From NCBI GenBank assembly GCA_963804595.1, contig CAWDQZ010000017.1, forward strand, positions 282,298 to 346,297: DNA of 64,000 nt. Reading direction: 5' to 3'. A program made the translations under genes and the position numbers. Positions 17,529 through 25,800 of this stretch are shown here, piece after piece. Under the pieces are notes generated by a model. That model had not been told where the DNA came from. It searched no databases and saw only the letters and a list, made by a program, of their open reading frames with translations. This stretch comes from DASUPK01 sp963804595. GTDB taxonomy: Bacteria; Actinomycetota; Thermoleophilia; Solirubrobacterales; 70-9. Position 1 is the first letter of the stretch; each line of letters opens with the position of its first letter.

Positions 17529-17662
17529 ACCTGCCGAATCGCGCCGTCGTCTGACGTCCGGCGCGAGCGGGGGAACCAACTGGAGCGAGAGCTCCGTGGG
17601 CGAATCGGCCTAGCCGTAGCGCACTCTTTCAGCGCGAGTCCGTCAGCTAACCCCGCAGGCCC
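17529..17662 (+). ncRNA. c-di-AMP riboswitch (ydaO-yuaA type)
   Basis: The conserved blocks of the ydaO fold occur in order: GCCGAATC (17533-17540), GGGGGAACC (17569-17577), GGGCGAATC (17598-17606) and the highly diagnostic GTCAGCTAACCCCGCAGGC (17642-17660). GCC at 17533 can close with GGC at 17658. In actinobacteria this class binds cyclic di-AMP and usually turns off wall-hydrolase or potassium/osmolyte genes. Here it ends 17 bases before the ATG of a 44-residue membrane protein, and the ribosome site GAGAGG begins seven bases after it, so control of translation is possible. No clear terminator hairpin with a T run is seen. Confidence 0.85.
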
Positions 17663-17679
17663 GAGAAAGAGAGGTTGGC

Positions 17680-17814
17680 ATGAGCACGTTGATCGATCAC
17701 CTTGCGACCGATCGAATCCGGGGCGGACGGCTTGTTCTCGCCTACGGCATCGGAGCGTTCTGCGGGATCGCGGTGGCCGTCGTGGCGCTGCTGCTCGCCG
17801 GCACGGGGCCGTAG
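17680..17814 (+). CDS. 44-residue single-helix membrane protein under the riboswitch
   Basis: ATG 17680 to TAG 17812-17814; ribosome site GAGAGG ends five bases upstream. The product begins MSTLIDHLATDRIRGGRLVL and continues with one hydrophobic helix (about 18-41, AYGIGAFCGIAVAVVALLLA) and a short GTGP tail. A short amphipathic cytoplasmic part plus one helix is typical of small regulatory subunits of membrane complexes, for example of potassium transporters. The function is unknown. It is the only reading frame between the riboswitch and the convergent GH76 gene, 25 bp away, so the riboswitch must act on it or on nothing. No family recognised. Confidence 0.65.
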   Translation: MSTLIDHLATDRIRGGRLVLAYGIGAFCGIAVAVVALLLAGTGP

Positions 17815-17839
17815 GCCGGAGCCACACCCAAGCCCGGCC

Positions 17840-19162
17840 CTAGCGGCCGAGCGCCGCCATCCAGGCGAAGAGCGCCGCGTTCGCCGAGTGCAGCTGGACG
17901 CTGCCCTCCGGCGCCTGCGCCCGCGCCGCCTTCTTCCCGTACCAGGTGCGCAGATAGAGACCGTGCCCGTCGCGACTGCGGTGCAGCGCGCTCCGGGCAT
18001 TCCGCTGGATGATCCCGTACCAGTCGCCGTTGTTGTCCATCCGCGCGAACTCGAGCATCGTCCGGAGGTACCAGAAATCGAACTGCGGGCCCATCGTGAA
18101 GCGCCGGTAGACCTGCAGGGTCCGAGTCGCGAGATCGTCCGCCCGGGCGCAGAACTCCTTCCGGCCGGTCTCGTCGCAGATGATTCTGTGCGCGAGGATC
18201 ATCGGGCCGTTCACGTATGGCATCGCGAGGGCGTGGAAGGGCGGGTAGTAGTTGAGCGATGAGCGGGCTTCCGCAGCCGGGGGAACCCTCTGACCGGCCG
18301 CCTCCAGCTTCGCCGCCTCATCCGGGTTGGCGCCGAGCGCGCGCTGGTCCGCGGCCGCCGCGGCGGCCGGCGACCCTGGCCCGGTCGTGTCGCCGCTCGA
18401 AGCCGTGCCGGTCTTGTACGTCTTCGGCTTGCGAAGCCGCGCGTAGAGGCCGGTGGCCGGGTCGGTCAGCCAGACGTCGCCCCAGGCGATGAACTTGAGC
18501 GCGTCGTCGAGGTAGGCCTGCTGGTGGGTGAGCGCGTAGAGGCGGGCCGAGAGCAGCGTGCCGCCGGCCAGCGACTCACCCGCGTAGAAGCTGTGGTTCG
18601 TGTTCCACCAGATGCCACCCGGCCGTCCGGGAGTCGTGTCCCACCCCGAGACGCTGATGAATCGCTGCGCGATCATCGCGTCGTTGAGGTAGCGGGGGTT
18701 CCCGGTGGCCCGGTAGGCGTCGAGGAAGGCGAGCCCCCACCAGCCGTTGTCGTCGAACCAGGTCGTCTTCCCGGGGTTGTGCTGGCCGGGCTTCGGCCCG
18801 AATCCAGGCACCGGCTCGAGCGTTGGGTTCAGGTAGCGCTCCGCCCCACGGGCGAAGCGGTTGAGCTGGCCCCGGTGGCGGCGCGAGGGCCGAGCGATCT
18901 GCAGGCCGTTGACCGCCTCGAAGAGCGGCACGATCCCCCAGAGCGAGGCCACCCTCCCCTGGTCGAGGACGGCGCGGTACCAGCGAAGCTTCGGGCTCCA
19001 CCAGCGGTGGGCCTGCTTGACGCCCCGGTTGGCGGCCGCCAGGTAGTGGGCCTGACTTCGGCTCAGCGCGGACGCGGAGCCGGGCAGGATCGCAACCCCC
19101 GCGATCGCCAGAGCGGTCAGGGCAATGAGGGCGGTTGTCGAGCTTCTGCGGACGAGCGACAC
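17840..19162 (-). CDS. Secreted GH76 alpha-1,6-mannanase
   Basis: 440 residues. The signal peptide is residues 1-32 (LPGSASA cleavage region). The (alpha/alpha)6 GH76 fold is shown by WFDDNGWWGLAFLDAY with the catalytic pair Asp137-Asp138, then WNTNHSFYAGES and LYALTHQQAYLDDALK. These enzymes cut alpha-1,6-mannan backbones. Linker residues about 265-310 (GTASSGDTTGPGSPAAAAAA) are low-complexity and may be surface exposed. A link with the MptB-like transferase 2.5 kb away (build and trim a mannan) is inference. The stop lies 25 bp from the convergent small membrane gene. Confidence 0.8.
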   Translation of the reverse strand: MSLVRRSSTTALIALTALAIAGVAILPGSASALSRSQAHYLAAANRGVKQAHRWWSPKLRWYRAVLDQGRVASLWGIVPLFEAVNGLQIARPSRRHRGQLNRFARGAERYLNPTLEPVPGFGPKPGQHNPGKTTWFDDNGWWGLAFLDAYRATGNPRYLNDAMIAQRFISVSGWDTTPGRPGGIWWNTNHSFYAGESLAGGTLLSARLYALTHQQAYLDDALKFIAWGDVWLTDPATGLYARLRKPKTYKTGTASSGDTTGPGSPAAAAAADQRALGANPDEAAKLEAAGQRVPPAAEARSSLNYYPPFHALAMPYVNGPMILAHRIICDETGRKEFCARADDLATRTLQVYRRFTMGPQFDFWYLRTMLEFARMDNNGDWYGIIQRNARSALHRSRDGHGLYLRTWYGKKAARAQAPEGSVQLHSANAALFAWMAALGR

Positions 19163-19180
19163 GCCTTACCCACGAACACA

Positions 19181-19850
19181 TTACGCCGGGCTTCGAAGCG
19201 CCTCAGCCTGGGCGTCGCTCGCGAGGATCGCGACCAGCCCGTCTACGTCCTGCCGCTCCCAGAGCTCCGCGTGCCGCTCGACGGTCCGACGAAGCCGGCG
19301 GTCCTCGAGCGACTGCGCGGTCTCCTCGGTCGGCTGTTCGTCGAGCCGGCCGTCGATCCGCGCGCGGGCGCGCTGCAGGTGGCTGTTCGCCGCGGCCACG
19401 CTGATGCCGAGCCGCCTCGCGGTCTCCCGGGCCGAGAAGCCGAGGGCTTCCCGCAGGATCAGGACGGCCCGCTGGCGCGCAGGCAGCAGCCGCATGGCTA
19501 CGACCAGCGCACGTTCGAAGTCCTCGCGGTTCAGGTAGCGGCCCTCGAGGGCGGGTCCAGGGTCGGCGCATGCCAGTGATCTGCAGGCGTCGTCCGATCG
19601 AGGTCGACCGGTACCACCCGGCTCGGCCGGCGCACCGCCACATCCAGCGCGGTGTTGGTCACGATCCGGTAGAGCCAGCTGCGGATCGAGCTCCGCCCCT
19701 CGAAGGAGGGAGCGCTCTCCAGGCGCGGAGCAGCGCTTCCTGGAGGGCGTCCTCCGCATCCTGAGTCGATCGCAGGATGCGACGTGAATGCGCATGAGCT
19801 CGTCGCGGTGGCGTTCGACGACCCGGGCGTACTCGCGCTCAACGGGCCGC
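19181..19850 (-). pseudogene. ECF sigma factor, frameshifted and 3'-truncated
   Basis: Sigma-70 region 2 and 4 sequence is spread over all three frames. VERHRDELMRIH is in one, RRILRSTQDAEDALQEALLR in a second, PSFEGRSSIRSWLYRIVTNT in a third, then the first frame returns with NREDFERALVVAMRLLPARQ, LREALGFSARETARRLGISV and NSHLQRARARIDG. At least three small indels are needed. After region 4 a SnoaL-like domain begins (ERHAELWERQDVDGLVAIL) but stops after about 20 residues, where full-length relatives have about 120 more. No convincing start codon is visible near 19850. It is either a decayed gene or poor sequence plus a true deletion before the GH76 gene. Confidence 0.7.
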
Positions 19851-19966
19851 GCGATGAGCGATCAGGACGCCCGCTTCGAGCTGATGATCGACCTCTTCGT
19901 CGAGGGCCTCGCCAGGCGGGCGAGCGAGCAGAGCCTCCTAGCCCGCCGACCCAGCGGCCGCCTCGA

Positions 19967-21472
19967 TCAGCGAGCAAGCTCGCCGATCACGTCTCGCCAC
20001 CAGGCCCGCTCGGTGTCCGAGCCCGCATGGGAGAGCCGGCGGCGTGCCTCCCCCTGAAGAGCGCTCGCCGGTCCCAGTCCCAGGATCGGCCCGGTGAACG
20101 CATAGCGGCCGTCCGAGAGGACGACTAGAGCGCCGGGCCTGTCCAGCCGGGAGAGGAGCTGCTCCTCCACGGGCGTCCCGAGGACGTGGGCGGGGAAGGA
20201 GGCGTCGCCGTCGCCCTCTCGCCACGGTCTCACCATCAGGATCTGCGCGCTCTGCCCCGCCGTCTGCGGACGGCGGATGCCCGGCTCGCGGACCGGCCCG
20301 GCACTCGTCACTCCGAGGGCGTGAGCCAGCGGCTCGAAGGTCGCCCCCTGGACCAGGGTCGAGAGCAGGACGGCGAAGAAGACGATGTTGAAGAAGTCGA
20401 AGCTGTGCGAGACGCCGTCGATGACGGGAAAGGTGGCGAGCACCACCGGGACCGCTCCTCGAAGCCCGGCCCAGGCCAGCACCACCCGCTCGCCGAGGCT
20501 GAACCTGTCGAAGGCCGTGCTGATCAGAGTGGCGACAGGGCGCGCCACGAAGACCAGCACGATCGCCAGCACTGTCCCCTCGACCGCGACGTCGCCCAGC
20601 TGCGACGGGAACACCAGCAGCCCGAGGACCACGAACATCGTCACCTGCGCCACCAGCGCTAGGCCCTCGTGGAAGACGACCACGGCCCGCTTGGCCGGGA
20701 TCGGCACACTGCCGAGCATCAGCCCCGCCAGGTAGACGGCGAGGAATCCCGACCCATGCAGGCTGCTGGCCGCGCCGTAGGCGAGCGCGGCCGTACCCAT
20801 CGTCCCGATCACGTAGCCGGCCTCGTTGCCGAGCCACGCCCGCCGCAGTCCCTGCACGGCGAGCCAGCCGACCGCGAGCCCGACGCCCAGTCCGATGGAG
20901 AGCTCGCGGAACAGCAGCACAAGCATGTCGCCGAACCCGTAGTCGGGCAGCTGGATCCAGTCGATCAGCCCGACGACCAGCAGGATCGCCATCGGATCGT
21001 TCAGTCCGGACTCCCCCTCGAGCGTTCGCGAGACGCGCTCGTGCAGCCGCGAATGTCGCAGCAGCCCGAAGATCGCGGCGCCGTCCGTGGCGGAGACGAT
21101 GGAACCCAGCAGCATCCCCTCCAGGAAGGAGAGGTCGAAGAGCCAGGTCGCGGCTAGGCCCGTGATCGCCGCCGTGAGCAGGGTCCCGAAGAACGCCAGG
21201 AAGATCGACGGCCTCAGCACGGGACGGATCTCGTCGAAACCGACGCTCAGCCCGCCCTCGAACAGAATCAGGGCCAGGGCGACGATCCCGATGGTCCGGG
21301 CCAACTCGTAGTCGTCGAACTCGATCCAGCCGAAGCCGTCCGAACCGACCGCCATCCCGAGCCCGAGGAAGAGCAGCAGGCCGGGTACGCGCAATCTGCC
21401 GGCGATCACTGTGGAGAGAAGGCCCGCGATCAGCAGGCAGCCGGCGATCAGGATGAGGTTGGCGTCGCTCAC
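19967..21472 (-). CDS. CPA1-type monovalent cation/proton antiporter (K+/H+-like)
   Basis: 501 residues from GTG 21472 (VSDANLILIAGCLLIAG); the open frame extends upstream but only with Arg/Pro-rich sequence. About 13 helices. ILFEGGLSVGFDEIRPVLRP, SIVSATDGAAIF, SGLNDPMAILLVV (the ND pair of the ion site) and LAWAGLRGAVPVVLA are CPA1/NhaP2 motifs. The soluble tail (about 380-501) resembles a regulatory region with a partial TrkA-C-like segment (GTPVEEQLLSRL). Probable role: potassium or sodium efflux and pH control. Its closeness to the c-di-AMP riboswitch is suggestive because c-di-AMP governs K+ transport, but the two are 2 kb apart on opposite strands. Confidence 0.85.
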   Translation of the reverse strand: MSDANLILIAGCLLIAGLLSTVIAGRLRVPGLLLFLGLGMAVGSDGFGWIEFDDYELARTIGIVALALILFEGGLSVGFDEIRPVLRPSIFLAFFGTLLTAAITGLAATWLFDLSFLEGMLLGSIVSATDGAAIFGLLRHSRLHERVSRTLEGESGLNDPMAILLVVGLIDWIQLPDYGFGDMLVLLFRELSIGLGVGLAVGWLAVQGLRRAWLGNEAGYVIGTMGTAALAYGAASSLHGSGFLAVYLAGLMLGSVPIPAKRAVVVFHEGLALVAQVTMFVVLGLLVFPSQLGDVAVEGTVLAIVLVFVARPVATLISTAFDRFSLGERVVLAWAGLRGAVPVVLATFPVIDGVSHSFDFFNIVFFAVLLSTLVQGATFEPLAHALGVTSAGPVREPGIRRPQTAGQSAQILMVRPWREGDGDASFPAHVLGTPVEEQLLSRLDRPGALVVLSDGRYAFTGPILGLGPASALQGEARRRLSHAGSDTERAWWRDVIGELAR

Positions 21473-21685
21473 GGGGGGCGTATAACAACAGGGCGGCACC
21501 CGGTTTCGGCGACCGACCCGCGGCAAAAGCCTCAAGCTCAGGTTGAGGCCCAGGGGAACCGGCGCATCTCGCGGGCGCCTTCGGGACGATGCGTCTCAAG
21601 CGTGCCCGCGGGGGCATGTGTGAAACGGGATTCGGGTGTGAAACGGGAGTTCGGAGGAGACCTCAGGTCACGGATCGGCCCACGG

Positions 21686-23896
21686 ATGGCGAAGCGATTC
21701 CTACTCATCTTTGCCCTGGGCACCACGCTCGCCGTTCTCGGCGCCGGCACCGCCAGCTCGCTGGGCGTGGGCGGTGTGACGGTCACCACCCCGAACCTCC
21801 CCGCTCCCCTGCCCAACCCGCTGCCGGACACCACCGTGCAGACACCCAGGCTGCCGAACCTCGGCGGCGGGGGTGGCGGTGGCACCGGCGGACTGCTGGA
21901 CGGCGGCGGGTCGAGCAGTGGAGGCTCCACCTCGGGCGGCTCCACCTCGGGCGGGTCCAGCTCGAGCTCGGGCGGGCCCTCCTCCAGCCCGGGCAGCGGA
22001 GCGACCGGTTCCGGCAAGGCCGGTGAGGCCGGATCCAAGGGTGGCAAGGGCCTCTTCGCCAAGCAGAAGGGCAAGGCTCAGAGCCGCAAGGACGTGGTGA
22101 TGGATCAGCAGAACGGGGTCACGCAGCCCGTCCTGAGAAACCCGGACGGCTCCCCCACTCCGCAGAATCCCGGCCTCACGACCACCACCTTCGGACCCGC
22201 CCCGATCGGCGTCCCGAACCCGGTCATCGACTCGTTCGAGATCCCGCCCTTCCTCCTCCCGATCTACCAGTCCTGCGGCACCGAGTACGGGATTCCCTGG
22301 CAGGTGCTCGCCGGCATCAACAAGATCGAGACGGCCTTCGGCACGAACCTCAACATCTCCTCGGCGGGCGCGATGGGATGGATGCAGTTCATTCCCTCCA
22401 CCTGGGCGGCCTACGGAGTCGATGCCAACGATGACGGTCGCAGGGACCCGTACAACCCCGTCGATGCGATCTGCGCCGCGGCCCGCTACCTGAAGGCGGC
22501 GGGCGGCGACCACGACGTCCGCCAGGCGATCTACGCCTACAACCACGCCGACTGGTACGTCGACGAGGTCCTGCTGTACGCGAACCAGTACGGCCAGCTG
22601 CCTGACGCGCTGGTCGGCTCCCTGACCGGGCTCACCGAGGGAGCGCACTTCCCGGTGGCCGCGAAGGCTCACTACGCCGACGACATCAACGACGCCGCCG
22701 CGCTGGCGCGCTCCACCGCCCAGCGCAAGGCGGCGGGCAACGCCGCCGACGTGATCGCCTCCAACGCGGAGCGGCGCAGCATCAACATCTACTCGGACGT
22801 GGGCGCTCCGGCCCTCGCCGTCAACGACGGCACCATCAAGAAGATGGGGCGGTCCAAGGACCTCGGCAGGTTCATAGTCCTCCAGGACGCTTACGGCAAC
22901 CGCTACACGTACTCACGGCTGGGGGAGATCGCCGCGGTCCATCCCGTTCCGCGTGAGAAGAAGCTGGGCGCAGGAGACTTCAAGCTCGAGGGCCCCAGCA
23001 AGGACGCGGCGCCCAAGGCCCCGGCAACCAAGGGAGACAACGCCGCCAAGCGCAAGGCGAAGCCGAGCACCCTCCTCGAACCGCTCAAGGTCGGCTCGAA
23101 GGTGATCGGCGGCTCCGTGCTCGGCCGGGTCGGCAAGACGGATGCGCAACCGGCCCACCTCAACTTCGCGATCCGGCCCGCCGGCCGCGGCGCCCCCACG
23201 ATCGACCCGAAGCCGATCCTCGACGGCTGGAAGCTGCTCGAGACCACGGCGATCTACCGGGCGAACGACCGGAACCCCTTCTCTGCGAACCCCACCGTCG
23301 GCCAGGTCCTGCTGATGTCGAAGCCCGCGCTCGAGCAGCGCGTCCTGCACGACCCGAAGCTCTCCATCTACGCGTGCGGCCGACAGGACATCGCGACGGG
23401 TCAGATCGACCGCCGCGTCTTGGCGGTCATGGAGTACCTCGTCGCCAAGGGGTATCGGCTGACGATCACCGCGCTGAAGTGCGGGCACTCCTATCTGACC
23501 TCCTCGGGCAACGTCTCTGCCCACTCCTACGGCTCGGCGGTGGACATCGCGGCCGTCGATGGCGTACCGATCACCGGCCACCAGGGGCCGGGCACGATCA
23601 CCGAGGCGGTGATCAAGGACCTGCTGCTCCTCCAGGGCGCGATGCGGCCCGCCCAGATCATCTCCCTGATGGACCTCGGGCCGCCGACCTTCATCCTGCC
23701 CGACCACTACAACCACATCCACGTCGGCTACACGTTCTCGACCACCGGCCACATCTCCCAGCTCGGCCAGATCCTCAAGCCGGAGCAGTGGCAGCGCCTG
23801 ATCGAGCGGCTCGGGCAGATCGAGAACCCCAAGGTGCCGGCGAAGCCATCGGTCGCCGCGCTCCCCGCCAAGGGCGCGAATCCGTCCGGCGACTGA
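21686..23896 (+). CDS. Three-domain cell-wall hydrolase: transglycosylase, degenerate LytM, M15-like peptidase
   Basis: 736 residues from ATG 21686 (MAKRFLLIFALGTTLAVLG, signal peptide). Residues 55-125 are Gly/Ser-rich linker. Domain 1 (about 190-305) is a lytic transglycosylase: GINKIETAFG with catalytic Glu215, then GAMGWMQFIPSTW and YAYNHADWYV. Domain 2 (about 365-515) has the LytM/M23 shape (INIYSDVGAPALAV, AHLNFAIRPAG) but the metal-binding His residues are mostly lost, so it is probably a binding domain. Domain 3 (about 570-690) has VSAHSYGSAVDIA with His613 and Asp620, and DHYNHIHVGY with His677/His679: the zinc site of M15/D-Ala-D-Ala peptidases. One secreted protein could cut both glycan and peptide bonds. 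Confidence 0.85.
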   Translation: MAKRFLLIFALGTTLAVLGAGTASSLGVGGVTVTTPNLPAPLPNPLPDTTVQTPRLPNLGGGGGGGTGGLLDGGGSSSGGSTSGGSTSGGSSSSSGGPSSSPGSGATGSGKAGEAGSKGGKGLFAKQKGKAQSRKDVVMDQQNGVTQPVLRNPDGSPTPQNPGLTTTTFGPAPIGVPNPVIDSFEIPPFLLPIYQSCGTEYGIPWQVLAGINKIETAFGTNLNISSAGAMGWMQFIPSTWAAYGVDANDDGRRDPYNPVDAICAAARYLKAAGGDHDVRQAIYAYNHADWYVDEVLLYANQYGQLPDALVGSLTGLTEGAHFPVAAKAHYADDINDAAALARSTAQRKAAGNAADVIASNAERRSINIYSDVGAPALAVNDGTIKKMGRSKDLGRFIVLQDAYGNRYTYSRLGEIAAVHPVPREKKLGAGDFKLEGPSKDAAPKAPATKGDNAAKRKAKPSTLLEPLKVGSKVIGGSVLGRVGKTDAQPAHLNFAIRPAGRGAPTIDPKPILDGWKLLETTAIYRANDRNPFSANPTVGQVLLMSKPALEQRVLHDPKLSIYACGRQDIATGQIDRRVLAVMEYLVAKGYRLTITALKCGHSYLTSSGNVSAHSYGSAVDIAAVDGVPITGHQGPGTITEAVIKDLLLLQGAMRPAQIISLMDLGPPTFILPDHYNHIHVGYTFSTTGHISQLGQILKPEQWQRLIERLGQIENPKVPAKPSVAALPAKGANPSGD

Positions 23897-23920
23897 CGAA
23901 GCGCCGTTAGCCTCCGCTAC

Positions 23921-25243
23921 ATGGAGACCTCAGTCGTCCTCTTCACGCGGGATCTCCGCCTGCACGACCACCCCGCGCTCACGGCGGCGGCCCGCGCCTC
24001 GGACCGGGTGGTACCGGCGTTTGTGCTCGACGACGCCCTGCTCGCTGGTCGGCCAGGCACACCGAACCGGCTCGCCTTCCTGCTGGACAGCCTCGAGGAC
24101 CTGAATCGCTCGCTGCGCAAGCGCGGGACGCGGCTGACGCTCCGCCGGGGCGACGTCGTCTCTGAGGCGCTCGGGCTGGCGCGGGAGAGCGGGGCCGGGA
24201 CGATCTACCTGAGCGAGGATGTGAGCAGCTACGCCCGTGCGCGACAGCGCCGCCTCGAGCGGGAGGGTCAGAAGCACGGCGTCGCGGTCCGGGCATTCGA
24301 GGGGGTCACGGTGGTCCCACCGGGCGAGCTCACCCCTACGGGCGGTGACCACTACCGCGTCTTCACGCCGTACTGGAACGCCTGGCGTTCGGCGTCGAAG
24401 AGGAATCCGATGGGAGCGCCCCGGAGGCTGCGTGGCCCCTCGCGGGTCCGCACCGAGCGACTCCCCAGGCTCTCGGACCTAGTGTCCGGGAGCACGGCCG
24501 ACGGCCTGCCGCGGGGCGGCGAGACGCCTGGGCGCGAGCGCCTCGGCCGTTGGCTGGGCAACGGCTCGAAGCGGTACGCCCATGCCGACGACCTCGCGGA
24601 CGACCCGACCAGCCATCTCAGCCCGTACCTGCACTTCGGCTGCCTCTCGGCGAACGAAGTTCTCGCCCGGGTGAGCGAACACGGCAGCTTCGAGGAGCTC
24701 GCCCGCCAGCTCTGCTGGCGCGACTTCCACCATCAGGTGCTCGCGGCGCGCCCGGACATGCCGTACAACGACTACCGGAAGCGGGGACGCCGCTGGAAGA
24801 GCCCCGGCCGGCGCCTCGACGCCTGGAGGGAGGGCCGGACCGGCTATCCGATCGTCGACGCCGGCATGCGCCAGCTCGCCCGCGAGGGATTCCTTCCGAA
24901 CCGCGCCCGCCTGATCGTCGCCTCCTTTCTGACCAAGACGCTCGGCATCGACTGGCGGGCGGGCGCCGATCACTTCGAGGACCTGCTCGTCGACGCGGAC
25001 CTGGCTAACAACCGGGGAAACTGGCAGTGGGTGGCGGGCACCGGCAACGACACCCGGCCGAACCGGGTGCTGAACCCGATCCGGCAGGCCCGCCGCTTCG
25101 ATCCCGACGGCGCCTACGTGCGGCGGCACGTCCCGGAGCTGGGGGGCCTCGAGGGGGGCTCCGTCCACGAGCCCTGGAAGCTCGACGGCGAGGCCCGCGA
25201 CGGGATCGACTATCCCGACCCCATCGTCGCGCCGCCGAGCTAG
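23921..25243 (+). CDS. phrB: Deoxyribodipyrimidine photolyase (class I CPD photolyase)
   Basis: 440 residues from ATG 23921. The N-terminal alpha/beta antenna domain starts METSVVLFTRDLRLHDHPAL. The FAD-binding helical domain carries YLHFGCLSANEVLARV, LCWRDFHHQ, YPIVDAGMRQL, NRARLIVASFLTK and the diagnostic ADLANNRGNWQWVAGTGND. The Trp-rich end is the usual electron chain and FAD contact. The enzyme repairs UV pyrimidine dimers using blue light. It sits at the edge of a CarH-type regulated island whose genes run toward it, as in other bacteria where phr belongs to the B12-photoreceptor regulon. The stop overlaps the convergent gene by four bases (CTAG). Confidence 0.95.
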   Translation: METSVVLFTRDLRLHDHPALTAAARASDRVVPAFVLDDALLAGRPGTPNRLAFLLDSLEDLNRSLRKRGTRLTLRRGDVVSEALGLARESGAGTIYLSEDVSSYARARQRRLEREGQKHGVAVRAFEGVTVVPPGELTPTGGDHYRVFTPYWNAWRSASKRNPMGAPRRLRGPSRVRTERLPRLSDLVSGSTADGLPRGGETPGRERLGRWLGNGSKRYAHADDLADDPTSHLSPYLHFGCLSANEVLARVSEHGSFEELARQLCWRDFHHQVLAARPDMPYNDYRKRGRRWKSPGRRLDAWREGRTGYPIVDAGMRQLAREGFLPNRARLIVASFLTKTLGIDWRAGADHFEDLLVDADLANNRGNWQWVAGTGNDTRPNRVLNPIRQARRFDPDGAYVRRHVPELGGLEGGSVHEPWKLDGEARDGIDYPDPIVAPPS

Positions 25244-25800
25244 ACGCTCGTCGCCATCCTCTTCAGGAAGCCGCGCGTGACCGCTCGGTGGATGCGCTGC
25301 TGGGTCTGCGCGTAGAGCCAGACCCCGACGCGCGCGAACGGCCCGGTGCCGCGCAGCCAGGGATAGAAGTTCTGGACCTGCATGCTCACGTGGACGCGCG
25401 AGCCTTCGTCGGACGGTCCCGTCGCCGAAATCGCGAAACGCAGCGAGCCGCTGTCCCGGCCCTCCCTGGAGACGAGGATGCCCCGCTTGATCCGCCAGGA
25501 GACCGAGCACTCGCGGTCGGAGACCGAGTACTCCGGGGCGTGGAAGCGCAGCAGGACGAGGGGCCGTCCCACCAGCACGACGCACTGATCGGCGCCGTCG
25601 GAGACGACTCGGATCACGCCGAGCGTGGAACGCGTGATCAGCCGCCAGTACGTGCGGGCTGCCCACTCCAAGAACCGGCGACTCACCACGCTCGAGGCGG
25701 GCTCCTCCAGCCGCAGGTCCGCCTCCTGGACGGACTCCACCGCACCCGTTCGCGGGACGTTGCCGAGCCGGTCCGGGCGGAGCCTCAGCTCGGCGCTCAT
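25240..25800 (-). CDS. Uncharacterised protein of the light-response island
   Basis: 186 residues. The start ATG 25800 overlaps the stop of the upstream NAD(P)-binding gene as ATGA, so the two are coupled. No signal peptide or long membrane helix. A block of alternating beta strands (LGVIRVVSDGADQCVVLVGR, LRFAISATG, RVHVSMQVQNFYP) followed by a long C-terminal helix (QQRIHRAVTRGFLKR) looks like an SRPBCC/START-like cup, similar to the DUF2867 domain that in some relatives is fused to the same NmrA-type protein. That relation is by shape only. It may bind a lipid or hydrophobic ligand. Confidence 0.6.
   Translation of the reverse strand: MSAELRLRPDRLGNVPRTGAVESVQEADLRLEEPASSVVSRRFLEWAARTYWRLITRSTLGVIRVVSDGADQCVVLVGRPLVLLRFHAPEYSVSDRECSVSWRIKRGILVSREGRDSGSLRFAISATGPSDEGSRVHVSMQVQNFYPWLRGTGPFARVGVWLYAQTQQRIHRAVTRGFLKRMATSV

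Noticed and set aside
21536..21685. A second c-di-AMP riboswitch before the three-domain wall hydrolase
   Set aside because: Wall hydrolases often have one, but none of the conserved blocks occur here, nor in 9043-9177 before the NlpC/P60-type gene.
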